From Chloroflexi bacterium HGW-Chloroflexi-2 (GTDB lineage Bacteria; Chloroflexota; Anaerolineae; Anaerolineales; Anaerolineaceae): 34,487 bases of DNA. Position 1 is the first letter of the stretch; every line of letters starts with the position of its first letter. Positions 7,821 to 15,819 of this stretch are shown one piece after another. The stretch spans positions 1-34,487 of the forward strand of contig PHBY01000026.1 in the NCBI GenBank assembly GCA_002840735.1. The letters run 5' to 3'. A program made the position numbers and the translations under genes. The notes under the pieces were generated by a model. It saw only the letters and a list, made by a program, of their open reading frames with translations. It was not told the origin of the DNA and searched no databases.

Positions 7821-8045
7821 TTAACTTTGTTCGCTCTTAAAATCAAAAAAATCTTTGACCGGTACTTCTAACGCCAAAGAAAGTTTTTCTAATGTTTCAA
7901 AGGAAGGGGCATTTATTCCTCTTTCCATGAGGCTTAGAAAATCAACAGATATTTCAGCTTTTTGAGCTAATTGTTCTTGAGTTAAATTAATTTGATGGCG
8001 AAGATATAAAAGTTTCTTTCCAAATCTCTGTCTCAATGAACTCAT
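7821..8045 (-). CDS. XRE-family regulator, controller-protein size
   Basis: A 74-aa Cro/C1-type helix-turn-helix protein. The HTH spans about 19-58 (LTQEQLAQKAEISVDFLSLM, then ERGINAPSFETLEKLSLAL), followed by a short VKDFFDF tail. The size and composition match C (controller) proteins that open type II restriction-modification operons, although XRE antitoxins are also this size. It is the first gene of the minus-strand operon XRE-HNH-methyltransferase and faces a divergent plus-strand gene cluster across a gap of about 120-250 bp. It probably binds that gap and autoregulates. Confidence 0.9.
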   Translation of the reverse strand: MSSLRQRFGKKLLYLRHQINLTQEQLAQKAEISVDFLSLMERGINAPSFETLEKLSLALEVPVKDFFDFKSEQS

Positions 8046-8058
8046 TTTGCTATATTAA

Positions 8059-8095
8059 CGTAATGAGATTCAGAGTACCACCGAGCGAGATTACG
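8059..8095. promoter_or_regulatory. Candidate operator: spaced inverted repeat before XRE gene
   Basis: CGTAAT at 8059-8064 and ATTACG at 8090-8095 form a 6-bp inverted repeat separated by 25 bp, 14 bp upstream of the XRE start codon. The position suits an autoregulatory site, but the arms are short and chance is a real alternative. Confidence 0.25.
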
Positions 8096-8166
8096 GATTT
8101 TAATTTGGAAACAAGAATTTTTTCAAATTACTAAGTCATGATCTTCTAGTGAAATATAATATAAAG

Positions 8167-8322
8167 ATGGTATGGATGTATAAAGGTACTGGGAACATGA
8201 CCTTGTCTGTACTTGATGGTGATGGTTTTTTCCATTTAACATATTGTGGGAGCAAATCTTATCAAACATATTTAGGAAAAGTAAAAGAAGGAGGGGTACA
8301 TGTCACTCGAAGAGGAGTTTGA
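8167..8322 (+). CDS. Small ORF overlapping the next gene start
   Basis: ATG 8167 opens 51 codons (MVWMYKGTGNMTLSVLDGDG...) ending at TGA 8320-8322, so it overlaps the strong ribosome site and first 23 bases of the following gene. The middle (FFHLTYCGSKSYQTYLGKVK) faintly recalls short beta-hairpin segments in DUF6788-like proteins. It is preceded by an AT-rich stretch but no clear ribosome site. It may be a remnant or a leader that couples to the next gene. Confidence 0.3.
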   Translation: MVWMYKGTGNMTLSVLDGDGFFHLTYCGSKSYQTYLGKVKEGGVHVTRRGV

Positions 8323-8599
8323 TCGGCATTTACATCAACTTGGTGAAGCGACAAGAAAACACAATTATATTCCAACATATTTTATTAGAATGCTGGAAGA
8401 ATTTGGGGGAGTTGAAACCGCAAAACGGCTATTGCAAAAAACAGATGCGCTACAAGGTCTTTTCACGCTTTGGGAGTTGGGTTTATTAAAAGAATCGGTT
8501 GAAGCAGCTGTTATAAGTGAAAAATTCCAAGCACTCTTTACGAAAGAAGAGATATCAGAAGCTCGGAAAAGGTTAGAAGATTTAGGATATTTTGATTGA
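8300..8599 (+). CDS. Conserved-looking 99-aa helical protein, function unknown
   Basis: A strong AGAAGGAGGGG ribosome site lies just before ATG 8300, so expression is likely. The product is all-helical, acidic and soluble: an N-terminal helix with HQLGEATRKHNYIPTYFIRM, then FGGVETAKRLL, then LFTLWELGLLKESVEAAVIS and a C-terminal FTKEEISEARKRLEDLGYFD. The FGGVETAKRLL ... LWELG ... LF..EEI..AR.RL pattern looks familiar from small conserved hypotheticals, but I cannot name the family. It precedes a winged-helix/PD-(D/E)XK protein by 63 bp in the same direction, and that gene has its own strong ribosome site. The two probably form an operon and may act together. Confidence 0.7.
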   Translation: MSLEEEFDRHLHQLGEATRKHNYIPTYFIRMLEEFGGVETAKRLLQKTDALQGLFTLWELGLLKESVEAAVISEKFQALFTKEEISEARKRLEDLGYFD

Positions 8600-8662
8600 T
8601 AATTAGAGTAAAGCGTTGAGTAGAAAATAGCCTGAAAGAAGAAAATCGAAGGAGAGTAAATC

Positions 8663-9340
8663 ATGACCATCCGTGATCGAATCGAAGATTACTTAAAAAA
8701 CCACCCTGAAGGGATAAATGATGATGACCTGGCATTTAATCTTGGTCTGAAAAGTCGTCAGCAGGCAAACTCACGTTGTCGTCAATTGGAAAAAGAAGGG
8801 TTCGTTAAAAGAGTGGTGATAGGTGGAATCATACATAATTTCTGGTCAGAGAATTTCTATCCAAGGACCGCAACAGAGATACAAGCAAAGATAGTCTCAA
8901 CGCAAACAAAAACGACAAAACAACCAACAGATGTGCCAAAATCCAGCCATTGGTTTTGGGAAGGAAATGTCCAATCCAAAGTTATCAATTTCCTGGTCTC
9001 ACAAAAATATCAGATCCGTTCTGTGGCTGATACTGCCTCTCACCAAACGGGTATTGATATCATGGCTGAAAAGGATGGCAAAAAACTTTGGGTGTCGGTA
9101 AAAGGGTATCCACAAGGAACTGAAAAGACGAACGCATCAACCCAATCCAGACATTGGTTCAAACAAGCAATCTTTGACATCATCGAGTATCGCGAACGAG
9201 ACAAAGAAGCTTTTCTGGCGGTGGCGTTTCCTGATTTTCCGTCCTACCGAAATCTGGCAAAAAAGATCACCTGGCTAAAGTCTGCGGCCAAATTTGTGTA
9301 TATATGGGTCAAAGAAGATGGAAGTGTATCGGTTGAATAA
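8663..9340 (+). CDS. Winged-helix plus PD-(D/E)XK nuclease-like protein
   Basis: A 225-aa protein starting at ATG 8663 after a good GGAGAG site. Residues 1-60 form a winged helix-turn-helix (DDDLAFNLGLKSRQQANSRC). After a linker, residues 96-225 look like a PD-(D/E)XK or Mrr-type nuclease core: E100 in the first helix (WFWEGNVQSKVINFL), D132 in GIDIMAE, then WVSVKGYP with K147. The usual E/Q two residues before that Lys is a Ser here, a variant site. Downstream TQSRHWFKQAIFDIIEYR is a helix that could pack against the active site. The likely role is DNA binding with possible cleavage. Defence is suggested by its neighbours but not shown. It could alternatively be an inactive relative. Confidence 0.7.
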   Translation: MTIRDRIEDYLKNHPEGINDDDLAFNLGLKSRQQANSRCRQLEKEGFVKRVVIGGIIHNFWSENFYPRTATEIQAKIVSTQTKTTKQPTDVPKSSHWFWEGNVQSKVINFLVSQKYQIRSVADTASHQTGIDIMAEKDGKKLWVSVKGYPQGTEKTNASTQSRHWFKQAIFDIIEYRERDKEAFLAVAFPDFPSYRNLAKKITWLKSAAKFVYIWVKEDGSVSVE

Positions 9341-9365
9341 AAGGCATACTTTTAAATTAATTTTT

Positions 9366-9395
9366 TTGTGTGATTTTAATTATTCTAGCTATAAT
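9366..9395 (+). promoter_or_regulatory. Candidate sigma-70 promoter for the large secreted protein
   Basis: TTGTGT at 9366-9371 and a perfect TATAAT at 9390-9395 are separated by 18 bp in the gap before the 1547-aa gene. About 110 bases remain to the ATG, giving a 5' leader of roughly 105 nt. Confidence 0.45.
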
Positions 9396-9509
9396 TTTAA
9401 AACATAGAGAAATTTCGATATTTTATAAAATGGGAGGAAAAAATCATTATTAAAATTGAATATTTTCAACAGGTAAATTTCATTATTCAAAATAAATAGG
9501 GAGGACGAT

Positions 9510-12500
9510 ATGCGATTACTATATTTTGTTACAACTTTTTTTCTATTTTCAAGCGGTATTACGAATTTTTTTTATAATAATCATAAGCCGAGTAACGATA
9601 ATTTGATTAATGAAAGTATATTACTGCCAGGCTTTGCTTTACCTTATGATGAAAATGAGATCGTTTATTGGACAGGTGGACCTCATCAATTTAATAATTT
9701 GGATTTTACAGGTAAATACCCTTCCGGGCAAGGATCGGGGTTAGATTTTGCTAATGGAACTAATTTTGATGTTCTTGCAATGGCAACAGGTACAGTAATT
9801 CAAGCAGACCCTAATTGTAATAAAGATTTTGGATGTCAAGTAGCAATTAGGCATTTCACAGGTAATACGGTTCTAATTTATGGGCATCTTAAAAAGGGAA
9901 CTATTTCAGTAAAAGTTGGAGATAAAGTTTCTCGAGGTGATATTTTAGGAAAAGCTGGTAACACTGGGATGGAGTTCTTAGAACCTGATAAGCGCAAAAT
10001 CCACCTGCATATAGAATTGCGCGATGGCAGCACATCATGTTTCTCCAGATGCCTTAAAGATCAATTGGGCGGAAACCCAATAGGTTGGGATGATTTATTA
10101 GATCTTGTTGATGGTTATAGAATAGGAGGATATATCGCAGATAGTGAAGGGATTGAATCATATAATTATGACGGTTCCGCAATTAAAGGAGAAATAAAAA
10201 TACTTGACAATTTTAATTTTCTTGATCAACCAGGCGATATAAAAAAATTAGCAATAGTGAGGGTTCATCGCGATTTTATTTTTAACGAAGGTTCTAACAA
10301 TTATGAAGATAATTCAAACCCTTTAACTCAATTTGCCGGTCATGGGAGAATTTTTTCTGAAGTTTTTAATAGCTTGACAATTAATGACAAAATTAAAACA
10401 ATAGATAATGTTGCTTTTTTGAAATCATCAAATCAGAAAAATTGGAAGGAAATTGAAACTTTTTCGGACTCAGCTTCTTTCATCTCAGACATCACTCTTC
10501 CAGACGGCTCAATAGTCTCACCAAATCAAGCACTAACAAAAACGTGGCAAATAAAAAATACTGGATCAACTACCTGGGGAGATGGCTATAAATTAGTTTT
10601 TCTACGTGGGGATCGAATGAACTCACCTCTCGAAATAAATGTTCCAGTAACTTCTCCTGGGTCAATAACAAATATCTCAGTTCCGATTACAGCCCCAAGT
10701 GTCTCTGGAAGTTATAAAGGTTATTGGCAACTAAGAAATCCACAAGGGACATACTTTGGCTCTGAACTCTGGGCACAAATTGAAGTAAAAACATCCAGTA
10801 ATTACATAACCGCCATTGTTACTGATCCCCCATCACCCTCAAACACCAATTTAGTTCGTGTTTATGCAAAAGCAGAAAACTTTCCAAACTTCCGCGCAAT
10901 GCGTTTTAAGGTAAATGGAGAAGTTAAATATGAAATTGGATCATCCGAAGCTACTTTTGAGTGGTATACAGATGGTTACAATATAGGAAGTCACTCGATC
11001 ACGGTAGAAATTGCCGATCATACTGACACTTCGTGGACGAGAGCAGAAACCCGATCAATTTCTTATAATTTATTAGGAACGGGCGTTACACCAAATCATG
11101 TGCCCAATAAACCAACTCCGAAAAGTCCATATGACTGGTATGTATACTATTCAGGTAGCACTGCACAGCTATGCGCGCAACATAATGGTGATCCGGATGG
11201 TGATCCCATTTCGGGATACTATTTCGAAGTGTCAGGTGCGGAGATCTGGAATAGTGGTTGGACGAGTAATAGCTGTGTAACAACTGCAAGTATGGGACCA
11301 CATTCCTACTCGTGGAGAGTAAAAGTACGAGATAATAAAGGCGGAGAGAGTATTTGGAGTGATAGTTGGCATTATACATTGGTAAATCCAACGCTATCAA
11401 TCACACAATTATATTTTGAACCGCAAGATGCAACTAAAGAAAGAATTAAGATTCGAGCTTGCACAGAAGGTCAGGGTGGAATTGGAATCACCATGAAAGT
11501 GATGGTCAATGAAGCAACCGATGGTAGCAGTAATGGAAAATGGAACACTTTGTATGAATTAGGTGTACCTTGTTTTAGTGATATTGATGCACCCATCTGG
11601 GACACTTTTGGTTATTATGACGGCACCCATAGGGTTAGGGTTGAAGCCCATGGGCTCAATACTGGTTGGGATGGTGCGGCTGTTCGTGAAGAAACATATA
11701 CATTGCCTCAGAGAAGGCCTCCCGGGCCAAAATTATTTGCTCCTGTTCCTACATCAAGAAACAATAGGGATAAGATTTTTATAAATTCTCGCACAATTAC
11801 TTTTTCCTGGGAACCAACCATAAGAACGAACAGCTTTACTTTGCATGTAGGGACAAACCCAAACCCGAAGGATGATAGCAATCCAATTCTGAGACAAACA
11901 TTTGCCAGTACCACTACGAGTTATACTCATACATTTGATCAGGATTATCAAACTTTATATTGGCAAGTTACATCAACAAATAGTATTGGAACTTCATCGT
12001 CCACAGATCAATTATTTGGAATAGACAGAGTACAGCCTTCGTGTTTAGTAAAACCACTCACAGAAATAACATATGAAAATGCATTTCAAGTTAACTGGTT
12101 GGGGTCAGATATTTTATCTGGTATTTATCTTTATGATATTCAATTCAAGGATTCTGATAGAGGAGATTGGATAGATTGGCTTTCATCCCAGCCATCAAAT
12201 ATTACTTTTTCGTTATTTAACGGACAGCCTGGCCATACATATTATTTTAGATGTAGGGCTTCAGATAGGGCTAACAATTTAGGTGAATATCCTTCAATTG
12301 ACGACACATATACTAAAATTGATCCATCAGCACGGCCGCCTGAACCTTGGTGGAACAGCGCATATGGCAAAAAACGAAACATCATTATTCAAAACAACGA
12401 TAGCGATACCATGCCAGTTCATTATCCAATTCGGATCCATTTTGATTCAAACACAAATCCTACAGCAGAGGAAATTTACTATGCGTCTTTATCCACGGTT

Positions 12501-14153
12501 AAAGGAAATGATATTCGCCTTGTTTATCAAAACGCTGTTGAGATAAATAGATTCATTCAAAGATTTTCAATTAACCAAATTGATATTTGGATTCCACTTC
12601 AAAACACTCTTGTTAAGAATGCCGTAGACTCTTCAAATTATCAAATTTATTATGGCAACCCAACGGCAGTAAATCCACCAGCAAATATCTCCTCAGTATT
12701 TGTTCCATTGGTAGATTCTAACACCGTAGGTCTTTGGCATTTTCAAGAAGGAGGTGGTAGTACTGCGTATGACAGTTCTGGAAAAAATAACAATGGAGCT
12801 TTTTATAATGTAACCTGGAAAGACAGTCCTTTGGGTTGGGCGCCTTTGTTTAATGGAACAAGTTCTTACGCGTCAATACCTCATTCTTCGGTATTTAATA
12901 CCAATACTTTAACAGTAGAAGCATGGGTGTATGTTTCTGTCTTTGATGGTAGAAGCCATCCTGTTGCTATTAAGCGTATACCTTACACAGCAGGAGGGTT
13001 TGAATTTCGATTCAATAGAGATAGAGAAATAGTTTTCATTGTTGACCAAACAACTGGAAATTGGGACGTAACCTCTTCAGCACTTGAAGCGGGAAAATGG
13101 TATCACCTTGCTGGTGTTTATAATGGTTCGAATAGACTCTGTTTATATGTGAATGGTGTTCAAAATAAGTGTAGAGATATAACAGCAGGCACCTTAAAAT
13201 ATAACTCGGGAGCAATAACCGTTGGCGCATTTTTTAGCGGAAGTGGAACCACCTATTTTCCAGGTTATATTCATCACGTTCGTATCTCAAACATAGCCCG
13301 TACAGACTTTTCATATGCAAAGATAGACATCCAGCCCTCTGTCGCTGTAGGAATCCTTCAAATACCTCCAGCACAAGGAAAAGCCGACCTCGAAATTCAA
13401 ACCATAAATGCTTTTACTGATTCAGTTGGAGGAGTAATAATTGAAGCTACTGTGAAAAATATTGGAGTTGTAGGAACGTCCAATGGTTTTTATACCGATT
13501 TGTATGTAAATCGGATTCCAACTGGAATAGGTGATTTTGAAGGTAGTATAGAGTTCTGGGTAAACGATCCAATACCTGCTGGAGGAACGGTAAGGTTGAC
13601 AACCAGATTGGACTCACCAATCGAGATAGGACTAAAGTCAAGCTTGCCTAGCGAGGAGAGATATTGGACACTTTATGTACAGACTGATTCTACCGGGGCA
13701 ATAATCGAAGATGATAAAGCTAATAACATCAACACCGAAGGAACAATCGTATGTTTCGTTTCGGCAGACTCTTTTGAAGGAGACGATGATTTCTTAACGG
13801 CATCAAATTTAAAAGAAAGTCAAACACACAATTTCGATCGACCTGGAGATGAAGATTGGTTCAAAATAGAAGCAGTTCAAGGAAAAACATATCAGATCAA
13901 TACATTCAATCTTGGATCCAATGCAGATACCGTTATGTATCTATATGACCAAGATGGAACAACGATATTAGCTACTAACGATGATTATACTGATGATTTA
14001 TCATCGAGAATAATCTGGGAAGCTCCAGAAAATGGAATTTACTTTGTTCAGCTGAAGCAGTGGAACCCATTATCTTCTGGGTGTGGAACATCTTATACCA
14101 TTAGTATAGGAGATAGCTCCAATAAGATTTATCTTCCAATCCTTACAAAATAA
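9510..14153 (+). CDS. Giant secreted multidomain protein with degenerate M23 domain
   Basis: A 1547-aa exported protein; ATG 9510 follows an AGGGAGG site. A hydrophobic segment at residues 3-22 is a likely signal or anchor. Domains in order: M23/LytM-like at about 55-175; NBR1-type Ig domain at 320-430 (TWQIKNTGSTTWGDGYKLVF); FN3/Ig-like beta domains at about 525-630 and 735-940; DUF2341 at 946-1065 (WWNSAYGKKRN); LamG/ConA-like lectin at 1073-1270 (VGLWHFQEGG, LTVEAWVYV); CARDB at 1290-1405; and PPC at 1420-1535. The M23 domain keeps GLDF (D79), YGHL (H126) and HLH (165-167), but the zinc His expected at position 75 is Gly. It may thus bind rather than cut peptidoglycan. The end KIYLPILTK is typical in style of Chloroflexota secreted proteins. 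Adhesion or cell-wall attachment is inferred. Confidence 0.8.
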   Translation: MRLLYFVTTFFLFSSGITNFFYNNHKPSNDNLINESILLPGFALPYDENEIVYWTGGPHQFNNLDFTGKYPSGQGSGLDFANGTNFDVLAMATGTVIQADPNCNKDFGCQVAIRHFTGNTVLIYGHLKKGTISVKVGDKVSRGDILGKAGNTGMEFLEPDKRKIHLHIELRDGSTSCFSRCLKDQLGGNPIGWDDLLDLVDGYRIGGYIADSEGIESYNYDGSAIKGEIKILDNFNFLDQPGDIKKLAIVRVHRDFIFNEGSNNYEDNSNPLTQFAGHGRIFSEVFNSLTINDKIKTIDNVAFLKSSNQKNWKEIETFSDSASFISDITLPDGSIVSPNQALTKTWQIKNTGSTTWGDGYKLVFLRGDRMNSPLEINVPVTSPGSITNISVPITAPSVSGSYKGYWQLRNPQGTYFGSELWAQIEVKTSSNYITAIVTDPPSPSNTNLVRVYAKAENFPNFRAMRFKVNGEVKYEIGSSEATFEWYTDGYNIGSHSITVEIADHTDTSWTRAETRSISYNLLGTGVTPNHVPNKPTPKSPYDWYVYYSGSTAQLCAQHNGDPDGDPISGYYFEVSGAEIWNSGWTSNSCVTTASMGPHSYSWRVKVRDNKGGESIWSDSWHYTLVNPTLSITQLYFEPQDATKERIKIRACTEGQGGIGITMKVMVNEATDGSSNGKWNTLYELGVPCFSDIDAPIWDTFGYYDGTHRVRVEAHGLNTGWDGAAVREETYTLPQRRPPGPKLFAPVPTSRNNRDKIFINSRTITFSWEPTIRTNSFTLHVGTNPNPKDDSNPILRQTFASTTTSYTHTFDQDYQTLYWQVTSTNSIGTSSSTDQLFGIDRVQPSCLVKPLTEITYENAFQVNWLGSDILSGIYLYDIQFKDSDRGDWIDWLSSQPSNITFSLFNGQPGHTYYFRCRASDRANNLGEYPSIDDTYTKIDPSARPPEPWWNSAYGKKRNIIIQNNDSDTMPVHYPIRIHFDSNTNPTAEEIYYASLSTVKGNDIRLVYQNAVEINRFIQRFSINQIDIWIPLQNTLVKNAVDSSNYQIYYGNPTAVNPPANISSVFVPLVDSNTVGLWHFQEGGGSTAYDSSGKNNNGAFYNVTWKDSPLGWAPLFNGTSSYASIPHSSVFNTNTLTVEAWVYVSVFDGRSHPVAIKRIPYTAGGFEFRFNRDREIVFIVDQTTGNWDVTSSALEAGKWYHLAGVYNGSNRLCLYVNGVQNKCRDITAGTLKYNSGAITVGAFFSGSGTTYFPGYIHHVRISNIARTDFSYAKIDIQPSVAVGILQIPPAQGKADLEIQTINAFTDSVGGVIIEATVKNIGVVGTSNGFYTDLYVNRIPTGIGDFEGSIEFWVNDPIPAGGTVRLTTRLDSPIEIGLKSSLPSEERYWTLYVQTDSTGAIIEDDKANNINTEGTIVCFVSADSFEGDDDFLTASNLKESQTHNFDRPGDEDWFKIEAVQGKTYQINTFNLGSNADTVMYLYDQDGTTILATNDDYTDDLSSRIIWEAPENGIYFVQLKQWNPLSSGCGTSYTISIGDSSNKIYLPILTK

Positions 14154-14177
14154 TACTAATAGGTTTGTTCGTTTTGA

Positions 14178-14210
14178 AGCGGTTGAGATTTTTTCATCAA
14201 CCGCTTTTTA
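14178..14210 (+). terminator. Rho-independent terminator
   Basis: A 9-bp perfect stem AGCGGTTGA / TCAACCGCT (14178-14186 and 14197-14205) with a 10-nt loop is followed by a T run. It lies 25 bp after the stop of the large secreted protein gene. Confidence 0.85.
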
Positions 14211-14320
14211 TTACTATTTTCCAAAAGTTATGATTGGAATTTTCCATCTCAGTTGGGCTTGATACTTATTGAAATAACATGTGATCCATAGAAAGAAGCA
14301 CCTGACTCTAAATTTAGTAT

Positions 14321-14340
14321 TAATTTCCAATTGGAAATTA
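14321..14340. promoter_or_regulatory. 20-bp perfect palindrome
   Basis: TAATTTCCAATTGGAAATTA is fully self-complementary and contains the same TTCCAATTGGAA core found at 1938-1949. It lies in the convergent gap between the secreted-protein terminator and the end of the lipoprotein gene, so it could be an operator of a lost gene or a protein-binding site. Confidence 0.35.
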
Positions 14341-14437
14341 AATTATGTGGAAACACTCCCCATGAGGCAATTAATAGTGCAGAGAATGACATTTTAAAAG
14401 GGGTAGATATAGGTTTGATACTTAAATAACAGGAAAA

Positions 14438-15097
14438 TTATGGTGTTGAGGTTTCAAATATTTCACCAATACTTTGAATGGCTTCATCGCGAACTTTTTT
14501 CAATTCTTCTGCGTCGATTCCATTTATTCCACTTAATTCTTTTTCAAGATCAACCATAATCTTTTCTATTGATGCGTTCAAGGCTGGTGTTTTTTCCATC
14601 ACGATTGAGGAATCAATTTTTTTATTAAACCAATCTCCAAGCAATGTTTTTGTCTCTTCGTGTATCATGAGAGCATCTTCCCAATAAGGTTTTAAAAATG
14701 GTAATGGAGTTGTTACTGCTATTCCTTTATTTACTTCATCAATGATTGTTGCTAAACCTAATAATGCACCTAAGGCTTCAAAACCTGCTAATTCTCCATT
14801 ATTTACTTTAGTTGCAGTTTCTTCTAGCATATTTGAATCAATTTGAATGAATAAAAGGATTTGATACGCTTGGCGTAAAGAGTTAAGTTCCTCCTCTGTG
14901 AGTGGTAGAGGGGTCGGCGTGAGAGTTGGTTCAGGGGTTGCCGTAGCGGTAGGTGTTGGGGTTATGGTAGGGGTATTAGTTGGTGTGAAAGTAGCAGTCG
15001 GTAAAATCTCGGTTGGTAGTAATGTGGGTTCAACCAAACTTCCAGGTGAGCAAGCAGTAATTAGTAGAATCAAGAGGAATGATAAAAATTTTTTCAT
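14438..15097 (-). CDS. Lipoprotein with Pro/Thr-rich linker
   Basis: A 219-aa protein starting with a type II signal peptide (KKFLSFLLILLITAC, lipobox LITAC, acylated Cys16). Residues about 22-66 are a Pro/Thr-rich spacer (TPTNTPTITPTPTATATPEP) that would lift the domain off the membrane or cell wall. Such spacers are common in Chloroflexota lipoproteins. The rest, about 68-219, is helical and acidic (LTEEELNSLRQAYQILLF..., LEKELSGINGIDAEELKKVR) and I do not recognise it. A good ribosome site (AGGGAG) precedes the start. It is convergent with the big secreted protein and appears to be monocistronic. Function unknown. Confidence 0.8.
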   Translation of the reverse strand: MKKFLSFLLILLITACSPGSLVEPTLLPTEILPTATFTPTNTPTITPTPTATATPEPTLTPTPLPLTEEELNSLRQAYQILLFIQIDSNMLEETATKVNNGELAGFEALGALLGLATIIDEVNKGIAVTTPLPFLKPYWEDALMIHEETKTLLGDWFNKKIDSSIVMEKTPALNASIEKIMVDLEKELSGINGIDAEELKKVRDEAIQSIGEIFETSTP

Positions 15098-15364
15098 TAA
15101 CTACTCCCTTATCGTAATAAATATATGCTTCCAAATAATTTTCTAATTTTCATGGTTATCCCTAAAGCCATGATTTTCCGGTTTCATTATTATAGCAAAG
15201 GTGTCGTACCACAATTTATGATTAACAAAATTGTAAACCATCATCTTCTCATACAATTTCTTAAAAATTACAATTCTAAAACTATGGTATAAAAATACAG
15301 TGTGCATTAAAGTCGTAATAAATAGTTATCTAAACCCACTTAAAGAATCTCTCAAGGCTCCCCA

Positions 15365-15523
15365 ATGTTCCCAGACGAATCCTCCGAAGAACACCCCGAC
15401 TCCTTCTACCAGGACGGCTCCTACGACGACAGCGATGGTGACAACCACCCCTCCAGCAAAGGCTGCCTGGTAGTGATGGCCATCATCCTGATCCTCTCCC
15501 TGCTCCTGCGCTACCTGCAGTAA
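15365..15523 (+). CDS. Small single-pass membrane protein, acidic N terminus
   Basis: ATG 15365 encodes 52 aa. The first 30 residues are Asp/Glu/Ser-rich (MFPDESSEEHPDSFYQDGSY...), followed by a clear transmembrane helix CLVVMAIILILSLLLRYLQ at the C terminus. Codon use is strongly GC-ending, matching the genes to the right and not the AT-rich block on the left. This supports a real gene and marks the compositional switch. The ribosome site is weak (CTCAAGG). A shorter overlapping minus-strand frame is a shadow. Function unknown; possibly a small regulatory or division-associated membrane peptide. Confidence 0.6.
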   Translation: MFPDESSEEHPDSFYQDGSYDDSDGDNHPSSKGCLVVMAIILILSLLLRYLQ

Positions 15524-15555
15524 ACACGCTACCGCAGTACTCCGCATGAAACGGG

Positions 15556-15702
15556 TTGAGTGTTGAGTATTGAGGATTGAGGTTTGAGGTTTGAGGGTTG
15601 AGGTTTGAGGATTGAGGTTTGAGGTTTGAGGATTGAGGTTTGAGGATTGAGGATTGAGGATTGAGGATTGAGGATTGAGGGTTGGGGGTTGAGGGTTGAG
15701 AA
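15556..15702. repeat. 21-unit heptad array TTGAGGN
   Basis: Twenty-one consecutive 7-bp units, no gaps. TTGAG starts nearly every unit, and the variation is concentrated at the last base (A, T or G). Exceptions are the first two units, one TTGGGGG and the last TTGAGAA. Confidence 0.95.
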
Positions 15703-15722
15703 GTTGAACTGTCAGCTATAGC

Positions 15723-15772
15723 ATACCCTTTGGGTATATAATGCCCTTCGGGCATAACATACCCTTTGGGTA
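15723..15772. repeat. Three 18-bp-period hairpins
   Basis: Units start at 15723, 15741 and 15759. Each is a near-perfect stem with a 3-nt loop: ATACCC-TTT-GGGTAT, ATGCCC-TTC-GGGCAT and ATACCC-TTT-GGGTA. A degenerate echo follows near 15861-15900. Confidence 0.85.
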
Positions 15773-15819
15773 CTAGCATTTTCTCATCATAGTCAATCAT
15801 GAAATCACAAAAATCGGAT

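Noticed and set aside
15556-15702. CRISPR array
   Set aside because: Units are 7 bp with no spacers, and no Cas gene is present.
15483-15800. 105-codon minus-strand frame with repeated PKGY and NPQSS motifs
   Set aside because: It is built from the heptads and 18-bp hairpins, has no ribosome site, and the periodicity is explained by the DNA repeats.
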